A DNA stretch of 64,000 nt from Leptospira gomenensis. GTDB lineage: Bacteria > Spirochaetota > Leptospiria > Leptospirales > Leptospiraceae. Position 1 is the stretch's first letter; each line of letters opens with the position of its first letter. This document shows, one piece after another, positions 57,008 through 64,000 of this stretch. The stretch is taken from the NCBI RefSeq assembly GCF_004770155.1, contig NZ_RQFA01000063.1, positions 1 to 64,000 of the forward strand. Direction: 5' to 3'. Under the pieces are notes generated by a model. The model searched no databases and had not been told where the DNA came from. It saw nothing but the letters and a program-made list of their open reading frames with translations. Position numbers and translations under genes: made by a program.

Positions 57008-58057
57008 ATGCGGACCGATTCTACGTCCACTCTGAGCGTTACGGTGGGCGCAGAGGATTCCGGACTTCGTCTCGATCATTTCCTCGCCCAAAAGTTCACG
57101 TATCATTCCCGAACGGTTTGGCAAAAAGAGATCGGTGCGGAAAGGATTCTACTTTCCGGAAGAAAGGCCAAACCAGGCTCCGTTTTGAAGGAAGGGGAAA
57201 CCGTCGTTTATCTTCCGCGGTTTCCGGAAGAACCGCCCGTGCGCACCGACTACGGGATTTTGTTCGAGGATGAATTTCTGATCGCGGTCGATAAACCCGG
57301 AGATCTGCCGGTTCATCCCGCTGGCGTTTATCGTAAGGGAAATCTTTTGACCCTGCTCGCCGAATCCGGAAATCGTCCGAATCTTTTTCCGATCCATCGT
57401 TTGGATCGGGAAACCTCCGGCGTAGTGTTGTTCGCAAAGGATCAGAACACCGCTTCCTCGATCGCGGCTCTTTTTTCTTCGGGGAATATTCAAAAATACT
57501 ATATTACGAAAGTGTATGGTAGTTTTCCGAAACGAGTCCGAGCTTTCGGGATTTTGACCCCGGACCCTGATTCCAAAATCAGGAAAAAAAGGAAGTTCTC
57601 CGTTTCGGAGACGTCCGGTTACGGGTTTAGGTTCCGAAATAAGTCCGGATCCTTCTTTCCTAAACAAAACGATTTTTTCCCGAAAGGGGAAATCTGTCTG
57701 ACCTATTTTAGAAAAATTGAATCCATTTCCGTTTCGTCCGATCCGCGAGTAAAAACGTATGATCCGGATGAAAATTTAGGTTCATACGTTCTGTGTAAAC
57801 CCGCGACCGGAAGGATGCATCAGATCCGGGCCACGTTATACGGCCTTGGGTTCCCCTTATTCGGGGATAAACTTTACGGAAAGGACGAGGAGGTTTTTCT
57901 GGAATTTATAGAGGGGAAAAATCCGGATCTGACTTTGCGTCTCGGAATGCAAAGACAGGCCTTACACGCGTATGCGCTGCGATTCGTCCATCCGGTTACG
58001 AAAAAAAGGATGAAGATCCGAGCCCCTTTGCCGGAGGATTTTTATGAACGTTCGTAA
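57008..58057 (+). CDS. RluA-family pseudouridine synthase
   Basis: The 349-residue enzyme converts uridine to pseudouridine in rRNA or tRNA. It has an N-terminal S4 RNA-binding domain (GLRLDHFLAQKFTYHSR) and the catalytic domain with HRLDRETSGV, whose Asp is the nucleophile, followed by TGRMHQIRATLYGLGFPLFGD. The ATG at 57008 gives a natural N-terminus; the frame is open upstream to 56891 over the end of the PilZ-like gene. The 3' end overlaps nhaC by 14 bp. The exact RNA target is unknown. Confidence 0.9.
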   Translation: MRTDSTSTLSVTVGAEDSGLRLDHFLAQKFTYHSRTVWQKEIGAERILLSGRKAKPGSVLKEGETVVYLPRFPEEPPVRTDYGILFEDEFLIAVDKPGDLPVHPAGVYRKGNLLTLLAESGNRPNLFPIHRLDRETSGVVLFAKDQNTASSIAALFSSGNIQKYYITKVYGSFPKRVRAFGILTPDPDSKIRKKRKFSVSETSGYGFRFRNKSGSFFPKQNDFFPKGEICLTYFRKIESISVSSDPRVKTYDPDENLGSYVLCKPATGRMHQIRATLYGLGFPLFGDKLYGKDEEVFLEFIEGKNPDLTLRLGMQRQALHAYALRFVHPVTKKRMKIRAPLPEDFYERS

Positions 58058-59486
58058 CCCTGGACTTTTCGAATCCTTGATTCCGGTCGTCGTACTCGTG
58101 TCCGGGTTGGGATACGCGGGTTTCGTATTCGGAAACGGAACCGTGGACGGACCCGCGCAGATGATTTTGATTTTATCCGGAACGGTCGCGGCACTTCTGG
58201 GAATTCGTCGCGGCACGGGATGGGAATCGCTGGAAGAATACATTCTGGATTCTTTGAAGAACGTACTCAAACCGGTGTTGATCTTATTGTTGATCGGTTC
58301 ACTGATCGGAATTTGGATTTGGTCGGGAATCGTTCCCGCTATGATCGTATGGGGTTTGAAACTGCTCGAACCTTCCTTCTTTTTGGTCACAGCCTGTTTT
58401 TTGTCCTCGATCGTATCCTTGATCACCGGGAGTTCCTGGTCCACCGCGGGTACGATCGGTATCGCGCTTATGGGAATCGGAATCACTCTGGGAATTTCCC
58501 CCGGAGTCGCCGCTGGGGCAGTCGTTTCGGGCGCGTATTTCGGCGATAAACTTTCTCCGTTTTCGGAAACGACGAATTTAGCGTCTTCGATCGCGGGAAC
58601 ACCTTTGTTCAAACACATTCAACATATGTTATATACTACGATTCCCGCGATGGCGATCGCGTTGGTCGCTTTCACCGTGATCGGTCTGGGTTATGCCGGA
58701 AACGAAACTTCCGAAGGAAAAGTCGGCGAGGTGATCGCCCTTTTGTCCAGGACGTTTCGCATTCATCCGGCTTTGTTCGTTCCTCCGGTTCTCACCTTCG
58801 TTTTGATCTATTTCAAAATTCCGGCGATCCCTTCCATTCTTGCGGGAATCTTGTCCGGAGCTATCTCCGGAATTTTCCTGCAACACCCGGATCTGCACTT
58901 TCAAGCGGTTTATCGGGAAGTTTTGACGGCTGCTTCCAAAGGGAATTCGGCGGATACGGGAAACGAGCTGACCGACGCTCTTCTTTCCAGAGGAGGTATG
59001 GCCTCGATGCTTCCCACGGTATGGCTGATTTTTTCCGCGATGTTTTTTGCGGGCGCTATGGAAGGGGCAGGATTCATACAAAAGATCACGAAGGCGATCT
59101 TGAAATTCGCGAACACGGACCGTTCGCTTTTGACCGGAACGATTCTGACGAGCTTCGCTTCCAATCTACTTTCTTCCGATCAATATCTTTCCATTTTGGT
59201 TCCAGGTAAGATGTTTAAAAAAGCGTACGAGGAACGAGGACTGGATCCGAAAAATCTTTCCCGTGCTCTGGAGGATTCGGGAACCGTCACCTCGGCGCTC
59301 GTTCCCTGGAATACCTGCGGTTCGTTTATGGCGGCGGCGTTGGGTGTTCCGGTCGTCGTGTTTTTACCGTTTGCGTTTTTCAATCTCGTCAGTCCGTTTA
59401 TTTCCCTGTTGTGCGCGTGGACCGGATGGACGATCCGTAAGAGTTCGCCCGTATCGAATTCCGAAAACGCGGAATCTCCCGGTTGA
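58044..59486 (+). CDS. nhaC: NhaC family Na+/H+ antiporter
   Basis: The 480-residue protein has about 11-12 membrane helices. Family features include TGSSWSTAGTIGIALMGIG, ISPGVAAGAVVSGAYFGDKLSPFSETTNL and the C-terminal LVPWNTCGSFMAAALG. It exports sodium in exchange for protons, or possibly another pair of cations or amino acids as in some relatives. It is translationally linked to the upstream RluA-family gene by the 14-bp overlap. Confidence 0.9.
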   Translation: MNVRNPGLFESLIPVVVLVSGLGYAGFVFGNGTVDGPAQMILILSGTVAALLGIRRGTGWESLEEYILDSLKNVLKPVLILLLIGSLIGIWIWSGIVPAMIVWGLKLLEPSFFLVTACFLSSIVSLITGSSWSTAGTIGIALMGIGITLGISPGVAAGAVVSGAYFGDKLSPFSETTNLASSIAGTPLFKHIQHMLYTTIPAMAIALVAFTVIGLGYAGNETSEGKVGEVIALLSRTFRIHPALFVPPVLTFVLIYFKIPAIPSILAGILSGAISGIFLQHPDLHFQAVYREVLTAASKGNSADTGNELTDALLSRGGMASMLPTVWLIFSAMFFAGAMEGAGFIQKITKAILKFANTDRSLLTGTILTSFASNLLSSDQYLSILVPGKMFKKAYEERGLDPKNLSRALEDSGTVTSALVPWNTCGSFMAAALGVPVVVFLPFAFFNLVSPFISLLCAWTGWTIRKSSPVSNSENAESPG

Positions 59487-59545
59487 AACCCTGGCGTTTA
59501 GCGCGCGTTATTCGATTTGGAAAAAATATTCTGTTTTTTTAATAT

Positions 59546-60283
59546 TCAAAGAAACGTTTTTAATAGGACGAACACTCCTAAATCGATCCCACAAAGATAA
59601 AACCAGCCCGCAAACGAGGGAGGGGATACCGATTCTCGGACCAAAATACGGACCGAACGGCTCAGAACCTTTTGTAACTCTTCGGAACTAGGATTCTCCT
59701 TATCCTGAATTCCGTCTCCCACTTCGTTTAACAACGAATCCAGTTTCAACTTCTTGGAAAAACGGGCGACCAGAAAACGGAAGGGGGAGGGAAGGTCTTC
59801 CAATTTGGAAAGATAATACGGGAGATTTCGGATCTGTTCGGCCAGGGAAAAATTTTTACCGGAGGAGCGGTCCGATTCCGCCCGTTTGCGGATTGCGGTT
59901 TCCAGTTTTTCGGAAAGATATCCGCTGACCAGTTCCAGGTTTTCGTTGAGCGCGAAGGAATACAGTGCTTTGTCGATCCCGCGTTTTTTGCCGTATAAAA
60001 AGTGAAGTCCCGGAAAAACCACGGCGAAACAGAGCACGATCAGTGTGACCGGCCAGAGTTCGAATACGATTACGACTAACGCGATAACGGCGCCGATTCC
60101 TCCGGCTCTTGCGATCGGCATCGAGCCTATATTCGAAGTTAGGGATTTCATTTCGGGAAACAAAAACGCGAGGAGGATCAGGTTTAAGGTCAATCCCAAA
60201 AGGGAAAAAAACAACACATTCGCTAAGATATGGAACGAGGCCCTTGTGGTGGCTTTGAGTACGGTGGTCGCTTCTATTTTCAT
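59546..60283 (-). CDS. Hypothetical membrane protein, 245 aa
   Basis: I do not recognise the family. The protein has an N-terminal region with two or three membrane segments (FHILANVLFFSLLGLTLNLILLAFLF, then GGIGAVIALVVIVFELWPVTLIVLCFAVVF), a soluble helical middle (ENLELVSGYLSEKLETAI) and a final hydrophobic segment (GWFYLCGIDLGVFVLL). I chose ATG 60283 with GGGAG upstream; a TTG at 60316 is the alternative. It is convergent with nhaC. Confidence 0.6.
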   Translation of the reverse strand: MKIEATTVLKATTRASFHILANVLFFSLLGLTLNLILLAFLFPEMKSLTSNIGSMPIARAGGIGAVIALVVIVFELWPVTLIVLCFAVVFPGLHFLYGKKRGIDKALYSFALNENLELVSGYLSEKLETAIRKRAESDRSSGKNFSLAEQIRNLPYYLSKLEDLPSPFRFLVARFSKKLKLDSLLNEVGDGIQDKENPSSEELQKVLSRSVRILVRESVSPPSFAGWFYLCGIDLGVFVLLKTFL

Positions 60284-60423
60284 TCGTTTCAAATTCTCCC
60301 GGAATAACGGATACAATCCGATCCCCGGAAAATCACCCCATTTTCACCCGATGGATCGTCGAATTCCCTCTTTTTTTCCTTGGAAACCCGAGCGAAGGCC
60401 GATATAAAAAGATAGAGAAAACC

Positions 60424-61431
60424 ATGGTTGCCAGAATTTTAACAGCGTCTATCGCCTTCATTCTTATTTCCGGAGAACTCCTTTGGGCCGTGTCGCCGGA
60501 TCAGACCAATCTCGGGATCCTTATCGGGGAAAACAAAATCAATCTGAAGTTCATCAATATTTGCGTAAGCAATATGGCCCCGATTTTGGAGGAAGGAAAC
60601 CAAACAGATAAACAACCGCCTAACAATACCAAGGCGGAAACCGGATCCGCTACGAATTCCGGAACGGGACCGGGCGGAAAAGAGGAACTTTATAAAAAGT
60701 TGAACGCTCTTCCTTCCTACACGAGTTTAAAAAAGGCGAACCAACTCGATTTCAACGGTAACATGTGGTATTATCAGAGCAATTACAGTCTTTCCTTTAA
60801 AAACCTCCGCGGAGCGCAAGGGGAAATGAAGGACCTTTATCAGGCGACTCATGAATTGTATCTTCAGAACTCGCGGGTAATCCTGGAACACGCATCCCCT
60901 TTGATCGTACGAAGCAACGATAAAATCGCGCAACACCTTTTGAGACTCGGTTTTCGGGATCTGAAAAGTTCGGAGGATCATTTCACAACTGCATATAATT
61001 CCGCGCCGTATCAGTTCAGATATAAGCTGCTTTTACACAGCGAAGGTATGAAGATCGCGAGAAGGGCAAGAAGGTTCGCGTTACTCGCCATGATCGCCTC
61101 CAAAACTCCCGCCGAAGACAAACCCGAATATCAATTCGTCAATCTCGACGATATCAAAGCTACCGCCGAAAAAGAGGATATCTCCGATTACGAAAGGATC
61201 CGCAATACGCTCATAAATTATATAGACAACGATCTTCTCCAACGGACCATCGTTCCCCCGGGTGAATCGAAGGACAGACCGGTGGACATATTGGAAGTAC
61301 ACGACGACAACTATTCCATCATAACCTCGGGAAGGGTTTCGTTTATGGATATGAGCAACGACGAGATTCGTACGGACGATATGGTCCGTAAGGAAACGCT
61401 TCCTCCTATTCCGACGAAAACCGGCAATTAA
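60424..61431 (+). CDS. Hypothetical secreted protein, 335 aa
   Basis: I do not recognise the family. A signal peptide is likely (ILTASIAFILISGELLWA). The next region is Asn/Thr/Gly-rich and flexible (about 55-90), followed by a mainly helical part with many Lys/Arg (FRYKLLLHSEGMKIARRARRFALLAM). It is 22 bp upstream of the next gene, and both are likely in one transcript. Its role is unknown. Confidence 0.6.
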   Translation: MVARILTASIAFILISGELLWAVSPDQTNLGILIGENKINLKFINICVSNMAPILEEGNQTDKQPPNNTKAETGSATNSGTGPGGKEELYKKLNALPSYTSLKKANQLDFNGNMWYYQSNYSLSFKNLRGAQGEMKDLYQATHELYLQNSRVILEHASPLIVRSNDKIAQHLLRLGFRDLKSSEDHFTTAYNSAPYQFRYKLLLHSEGMKIARRARRFALLAMIASKTPAEDKPEYQFVNLDDIKATAEKEDISDYERIRNTLINYIDNDLLQRTIVPPGESKDRPVDILEVHDDNYSIITSGRVSFMDMSNDEIRTDDMVRKETLPPIPTKTGN

Positions 61432-61453
61432 AAAAGGGGAAAAGGAATTACGA

Positions 61454-62071
61454 ATGAAAACGGCGTTTTATACCGTCTTTAAAACGATTTCTTTTTTTCT
61501 AATTTATTGTTTTCTAATGGAAGGCGTATCCTATCCGGGGGCGCTTTCCTTCCGCGAAAAGAAAAAAAACGTGGAGCGCAGGATTAAAGTTCTGGAGGAA
61601 TCGGCTAAGTCCGTTCCTTATCGGAACCAGAACTCGAACTGGGAACGTCTGAAAAATTCTCAAAACCGTTTTCAAAACGCGTATCGATCCGGAACCTCTC
61701 AGGAAAGGGAGGAGTCCCTTCTTCTTTTGGAACGCGCCGTCGCGCAGATCACCCCACAATTTGCCGAAGAGGGAAAAAAGCTCGCACAGGGGTTGATCGT
61801 CCGTTATTCGGAAGCGTATCTTCACGGAAAAGATCATAAGGAAGAAACGGTTCCAGACGCACGTAGGGAAGAACGCGCGGCGTCTTATTTTCGAATGGCC
61901 AAAGAGGAATTAGCTCTCGCGGAAAAGTTCGACCGGGATAGGAACGATTCGTATGCAATCGTCCTCTACGGAAGATCGATCCGTTATTCGCTTTCGGCCC
62001 TTGAAACGATGGGTTTCGAAACGCCGGACGGTTACGAAAACGTTCCGGTAAAAAAAGCGAAACGTCTTTAA
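61454..62071 (+). CDS. Hypothetical secreted helical protein, 205 aa
   Basis: I do not recognise the family. The N-terminus has a signal-like segment (TISFFLIYCFLMEGVSYPGA). The mature part is helical and rich in Arg, Lys and Glu, with segments suggestive of coiled coil or TPR-like pairs (KNVERRIKVLEESAK, then RMAKEELALAEKFDRDRNDSYAIVLYGRSI). It follows the gene at 60424 and is probably co-expressed. Both may act together in the periplasm. Confidence 0.6.
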   Translation: MKTAFYTVFKTISFFLIYCFLMEGVSYPGALSFREKKKNVERRIKVLEESAKSVPYRNQNSNWERLKNSQNRFQNAYRSGTSQEREESLLLLERAVAQITPQFAEEGKKLAQGLIVRYSEAYLHGKDHKEETVPDARREERAASYFRMAKEELALAEKFDRDRNDSYAIVLYGRSIRYSLSALETMGFETPDGYENVPVKKAKRL

Positions 62072-62114
62072 CGCGTGTTCGGCGACGACTCGAGATCTTT
62101 TCGTTTAACGTATT

Positions 62115-62423
62115 TCAACGTTCTTCGGGAGGGATCGCCGAAAGTTTTTTGGCGAATCGTTCGTGTTCTTCTTCGTTTATCGGTCTGATCTTTTTGAAAG
62201 TGCCCGCCGGATATTTTCCCAAATAGTTGTCTCCTTTCCAATTCGTTTTCGGACGAATGGGACGAGGAACGAAATTTCCTCCGCAATTCGGGCAAATACC
62301 GTGGAGGTGACGTTCGTTACATTCCGCGCAGAACGTACATTCGAAGGAACAGATCACTACATCCTTGGTTTCGGGAGGAAGATCCTTTCCACAATTTTCA
62401 CAGACCGGTCTTAGTTCGAGCAT
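62115..62423 (-). CDS. DUF1272 zinc-ribbon protein
   Basis: The 102-residue protein starts with the DUF1272 pattern MLELRPVCENCGKDLPPE, then ICSFECTFCAECN and ICPNCGGNF, giving paired CxxC cysteines that probably bind zinc. The C-terminal half is a charged, helical extension. The role is unknown. It is convergent with the gene at 61454. Confidence 0.85.
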   Translation of the reverse strand: MLELRPVCENCGKDLPPETKDVVICSFECTFCAECNERHLHGICPNCGGNFVPRPIRPKTNWKGDNYLGKYPAGTFKKIRPINEEEHERFAKKLSAIPPEER

Positions 62424-62550
62424 GACCGTACGCTGTTTTCGATTCGCGGAAAAACAATCCGTTTTTTTTTATTTCATTTCCCCAAACGAGTCGTTGATTC
62501 CAAAATCTAAGTCGTGTTACGTTGACGATGAAATCAACGTATGCGGGGTT

Positions 62551-63594
62551 TTATCTTTGTTCGATCTTGTCTTCCGATGTCTTTCGCTCCGATTCGGGGG
62601 AGTTTTCGGAGGAAACCTTTTCCTTCTCAGGAACTTTTTCCTGATCGGAAGTGAAATCGTATTTTTCTAATTTAGAATTTTCTAATTCTGTAATTTCGAT
62701 CGATACGGCCGCGGTGATGGCGTAATCGTAAAGACGATAATCATCGCCTCGATACAAAGGATATCGATACGATAGATTGAAATTCAGCCGCTCCGAAAGA
62801 TTCACCGAGAACCCCAGGCTCGCTTCCCGAAAGATAGAGGGGACTTTTCCTTCGTTGTTTTTTTTGAGATCCACTCCTTCGTAAGGAGTTCTATAAAGAT
62901 ATCCTACGAAAAAGGAAAGACCCGGCTTCCAAAGATAAGTGACGTAGGCGGAAAGGAGCGTGGCTTTTTTTAACTCGTAAACTTCGTCGGGCGCGGTTGA
63001 AGAAGGATTTCGAAGCCAATAAGGAATGCCGTCGTTGTCTTGGAGATTGTTCGGTCTCGATTTGGACAAGGGAAAAATTCCGCTGGCCTTTCCCACAAAA
63101 CTGAACTTCCCGGTCAGATAACCGAGGGTTAATCCCGGGATTCCCGAATAGTAATTTCCTCCGGTGAATTTGTCCGTGTCAGGGCCGGACGGAAAACCCA
63201 GATTGGCGCTCAATACTACGAAGTAATTTTTTTGGAAATCTATCAGAGGGAGGTATTTGATTCCGATATACGTTTTGCCGATCCGAGCGGCGTCCGATCT
63301 GTTCTTCTGCTCGTAATAATTGTAGGGAGTGCTCAGATTTAGGGCGAACATTCCGTTTTTCAGGTTCATTTCCCCGTAGAACGTAGTAGTATGAATATTG
63401 CTGTTTTCGTTTGTCTGTTTATAAAAATCCTGCGTTAATACGAAGTAGTTCGCTGGTTTTTCGCGTTTGCCGGTGAAAGGATCCACGAAACGGGTTGAGG
63501 CCTGGTCGCTTCCTCCCATTCCGGTGTGGTGTGAATAGGCGGAGTCTGCGAATAACGAACAAAGGGCGAGAAATATTAGAAGTTTATGTTTCAT
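62551..63594 (-). CDS. Outer-membrane beta-barrel-like protein, 347 aa
   Basis: The protein has a signal peptide ([17 protein letters not shown]), then a His/Gly-rich start (HHTGMGG). The remaining ~290 residues alternate aromatic and hydrophobic strands with short turns ([23 protein letters not shown], then [13 protein letters not shown] and [31 protein letters not shown]), as in transporter-type barrels. The C-terminal ~40 residues are acidic and low-complexity, which is odd for a barrel. The ATG at 63594 overlaps the upstream stop as TAATG. Substrate unknown; the frame upstream to 63822 is open by chance. Confidence 0.7.
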   Translation of the reverse strand: MKHKLLIFLALCSLFADSAYSHHTGMGGSDQASTRFVDPFTGKREKPANYFVLTQDFYKQTNENSNIHTTTFYGEMNLKNGMFALNLSTPYNYYEQKNRSDAARIGKTYIGIKYLPLIDFQKNYFVVLSANLGFPSGPDTDKFTGGNYYSGIPGLTLGYLTGKFSFVGKASGIFPLSKSRPNNLQDNDGIPYWLRNPSSTAPDEVYELKKATLLSAYVTYLWKPGLSFFVGYLYRTPYEGVDLKKNNEGKVPSIFREASLGFSVNLSERLNFNLSYRYPLYRGDDYRLYDYAITAAVSIEITELENSKLEKYDFTSDQEKVPEKEKVSSENSPESERKTSEDKIEQR

Positions 63595-64000
63595 TAAAAT
63601 ACCGTGCAGCCGGTCGGAAATACGACTCTGTCTTGTCGGGAGATATTGGCCAATATCGATACGTAGAGGTTCGTATTCTGATACGGATTGATTTCCACCG
63701 GATCCGCAAGCGCCGAAATCGTATCCAACAGGGAAACCCCGTTCTGATCCGGAAAAATTCCGTTCCAAAGCCAGTTTACCGGAAACGCCGCTTGTAGTTC
63801 GGGTGCGACGTCGATTCTGCAACGCGGAAAAAGTTCCGTAACGAAATCGGTGGTCCTAATTCTCACGTTACGCGTCACACCGGCCGGTACGGTCCTTTCG
63901 ATCCGGAAACGAAGATCCATGGACCGGATTTTATATTTTACCGAAGCCAAATAACCCGCGGGCGCTCCCGAAATCGAGGGAGCCTGAGACACGTGTACGT
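63594..64000 (-). CDS. Partial gene cut by the window edge (C-terminal part)
   Basis: Only the last ~135 residues lie in the window; the frame is open to the edge, so the start is beyond 64000. The visible part has strands and two cysteines (RCRIDV and PTGCTVF), and no recognisable motif. Its stop overlaps the start of the outer-membrane gene by one base, so both are in one operon. An envelope protein is plausible from the neighbour. Confidence 0.6.
   Translation of the reverse strand, partial: VHVSQAPSISGAPAGYLASVKYKIRSMDLRFRIERTVPAGVTRNVRIRTTDFVTELFPRCRIDVAPELQAAFPVNWLWNGIFPDQNGVSLLDTISALADPVEINPYQNTNLYVSILANISRQDRVVFPTGCTVF

Overview
This 64-kb window looks like chromosomal DNA of a spirochaete of the genus Leptospira. 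The evidence is the mix of gene families: a FlaA-like periplasmic flagellar protein, FlgM, Kdo transferase WaaA (an LPS maker), a DUF1577/PilZ-like protein, many small lipoproteins with loose spirochaetal lipoboxes, and frequent TTG/GTG starts. Base composition is moderate (mid-forties percent G+C by eye, not computed), which would suit one of the higher-G+C pathogen-clade species rather than L. interrogans. No insertion sequence, prophage, CRISPR array or rRNA operon is visible.

Layout. 0-0.2 kb: the end of a 31-bp tandem repeat array. 0.4-8.7 kb: envelope and nucleic-acid genes (DsbD-like reductase, Lgt-like transferase, M23 peptidase, poly(A) polymerase/tRNA nucleotidyltransferase, RecJ, bactofilin). 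9.05-9.51 kb: a five-copy G+C-rich repeat array. 9.5-13.5 kb: a degenerate iron-alcohol-dehydrogenase homologue, flgM, rsmI and a cysteine-rich lipoprotein. 13.5-18.2 kb: nadE, a fatty-acid desaturase, pyrE and a membrane protein. 18.2-25.0 kb: a minus-strand run of an unknown protein, an ABC exporter pair, a SpoIID-like lipoprotein and an RNA uracil methyltransferase. 25.1-36.4 kb: lipoproteins, an ABC-2 transporter, and two pairs of DUF3015 proteins. 36.4-40.6 kb: a lipoprotein island, with a four-gene operon joined by ATGA overlaps followed by six TRL-like lipoproteins arranged as two collinear triads. 40.8-49.6 kb: a TPR protein, the membrane pyrophosphatase HppA, WaaA, a HAD protein, a FlaA-like protein, YggS and ProC. 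49.8 kb: an initiator tRNA-Met. 50.1-59.5 kb: a GGDEF protein, an aspartyl-protease lipoprotein, mnmA, an ATP-grasp/FMN dehydrogenase fusion, a PilZ-like protein, an RluA-family synthase and NhaC. 59.5-64 kb: secreted or membrane proteins of unknown role, a DUF1272 zinc-ribbon protein and an outer-membrane protein next to a gene cut by the window edge.

How the genes fit together. Much of the window serves the cell envelope: lipoproteins and their possible modification (Lgt-like), peptidoglycan enzymes (M23, SpoIID-like), cytoskeleton (bactofilin), LPS (WaaA), membrane lipid desaturation, ion-motive pumps (HppA, NhaC) and periplasmic flagella (FlgM, FlaA-like). Tight ATGA stop/start overlaps are common on both strands and imply translational coupling.

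The most unusual content is the lipoprotein duplication zone at 25.8-40.6 kb. An ordered pair of DUF3015 genes occurs twice and an ordered triad of TRL-like genes occurs twice, the second triad being visibly more A+T-rich. Other points of interest are the fused ATP-grasp/FMN enzyme, a metal-ligand-poor iron-ADH homologue, an Lgt homologue with substituted key residues, and a short palindromic repeat found both in an array and inside a coding sequence.
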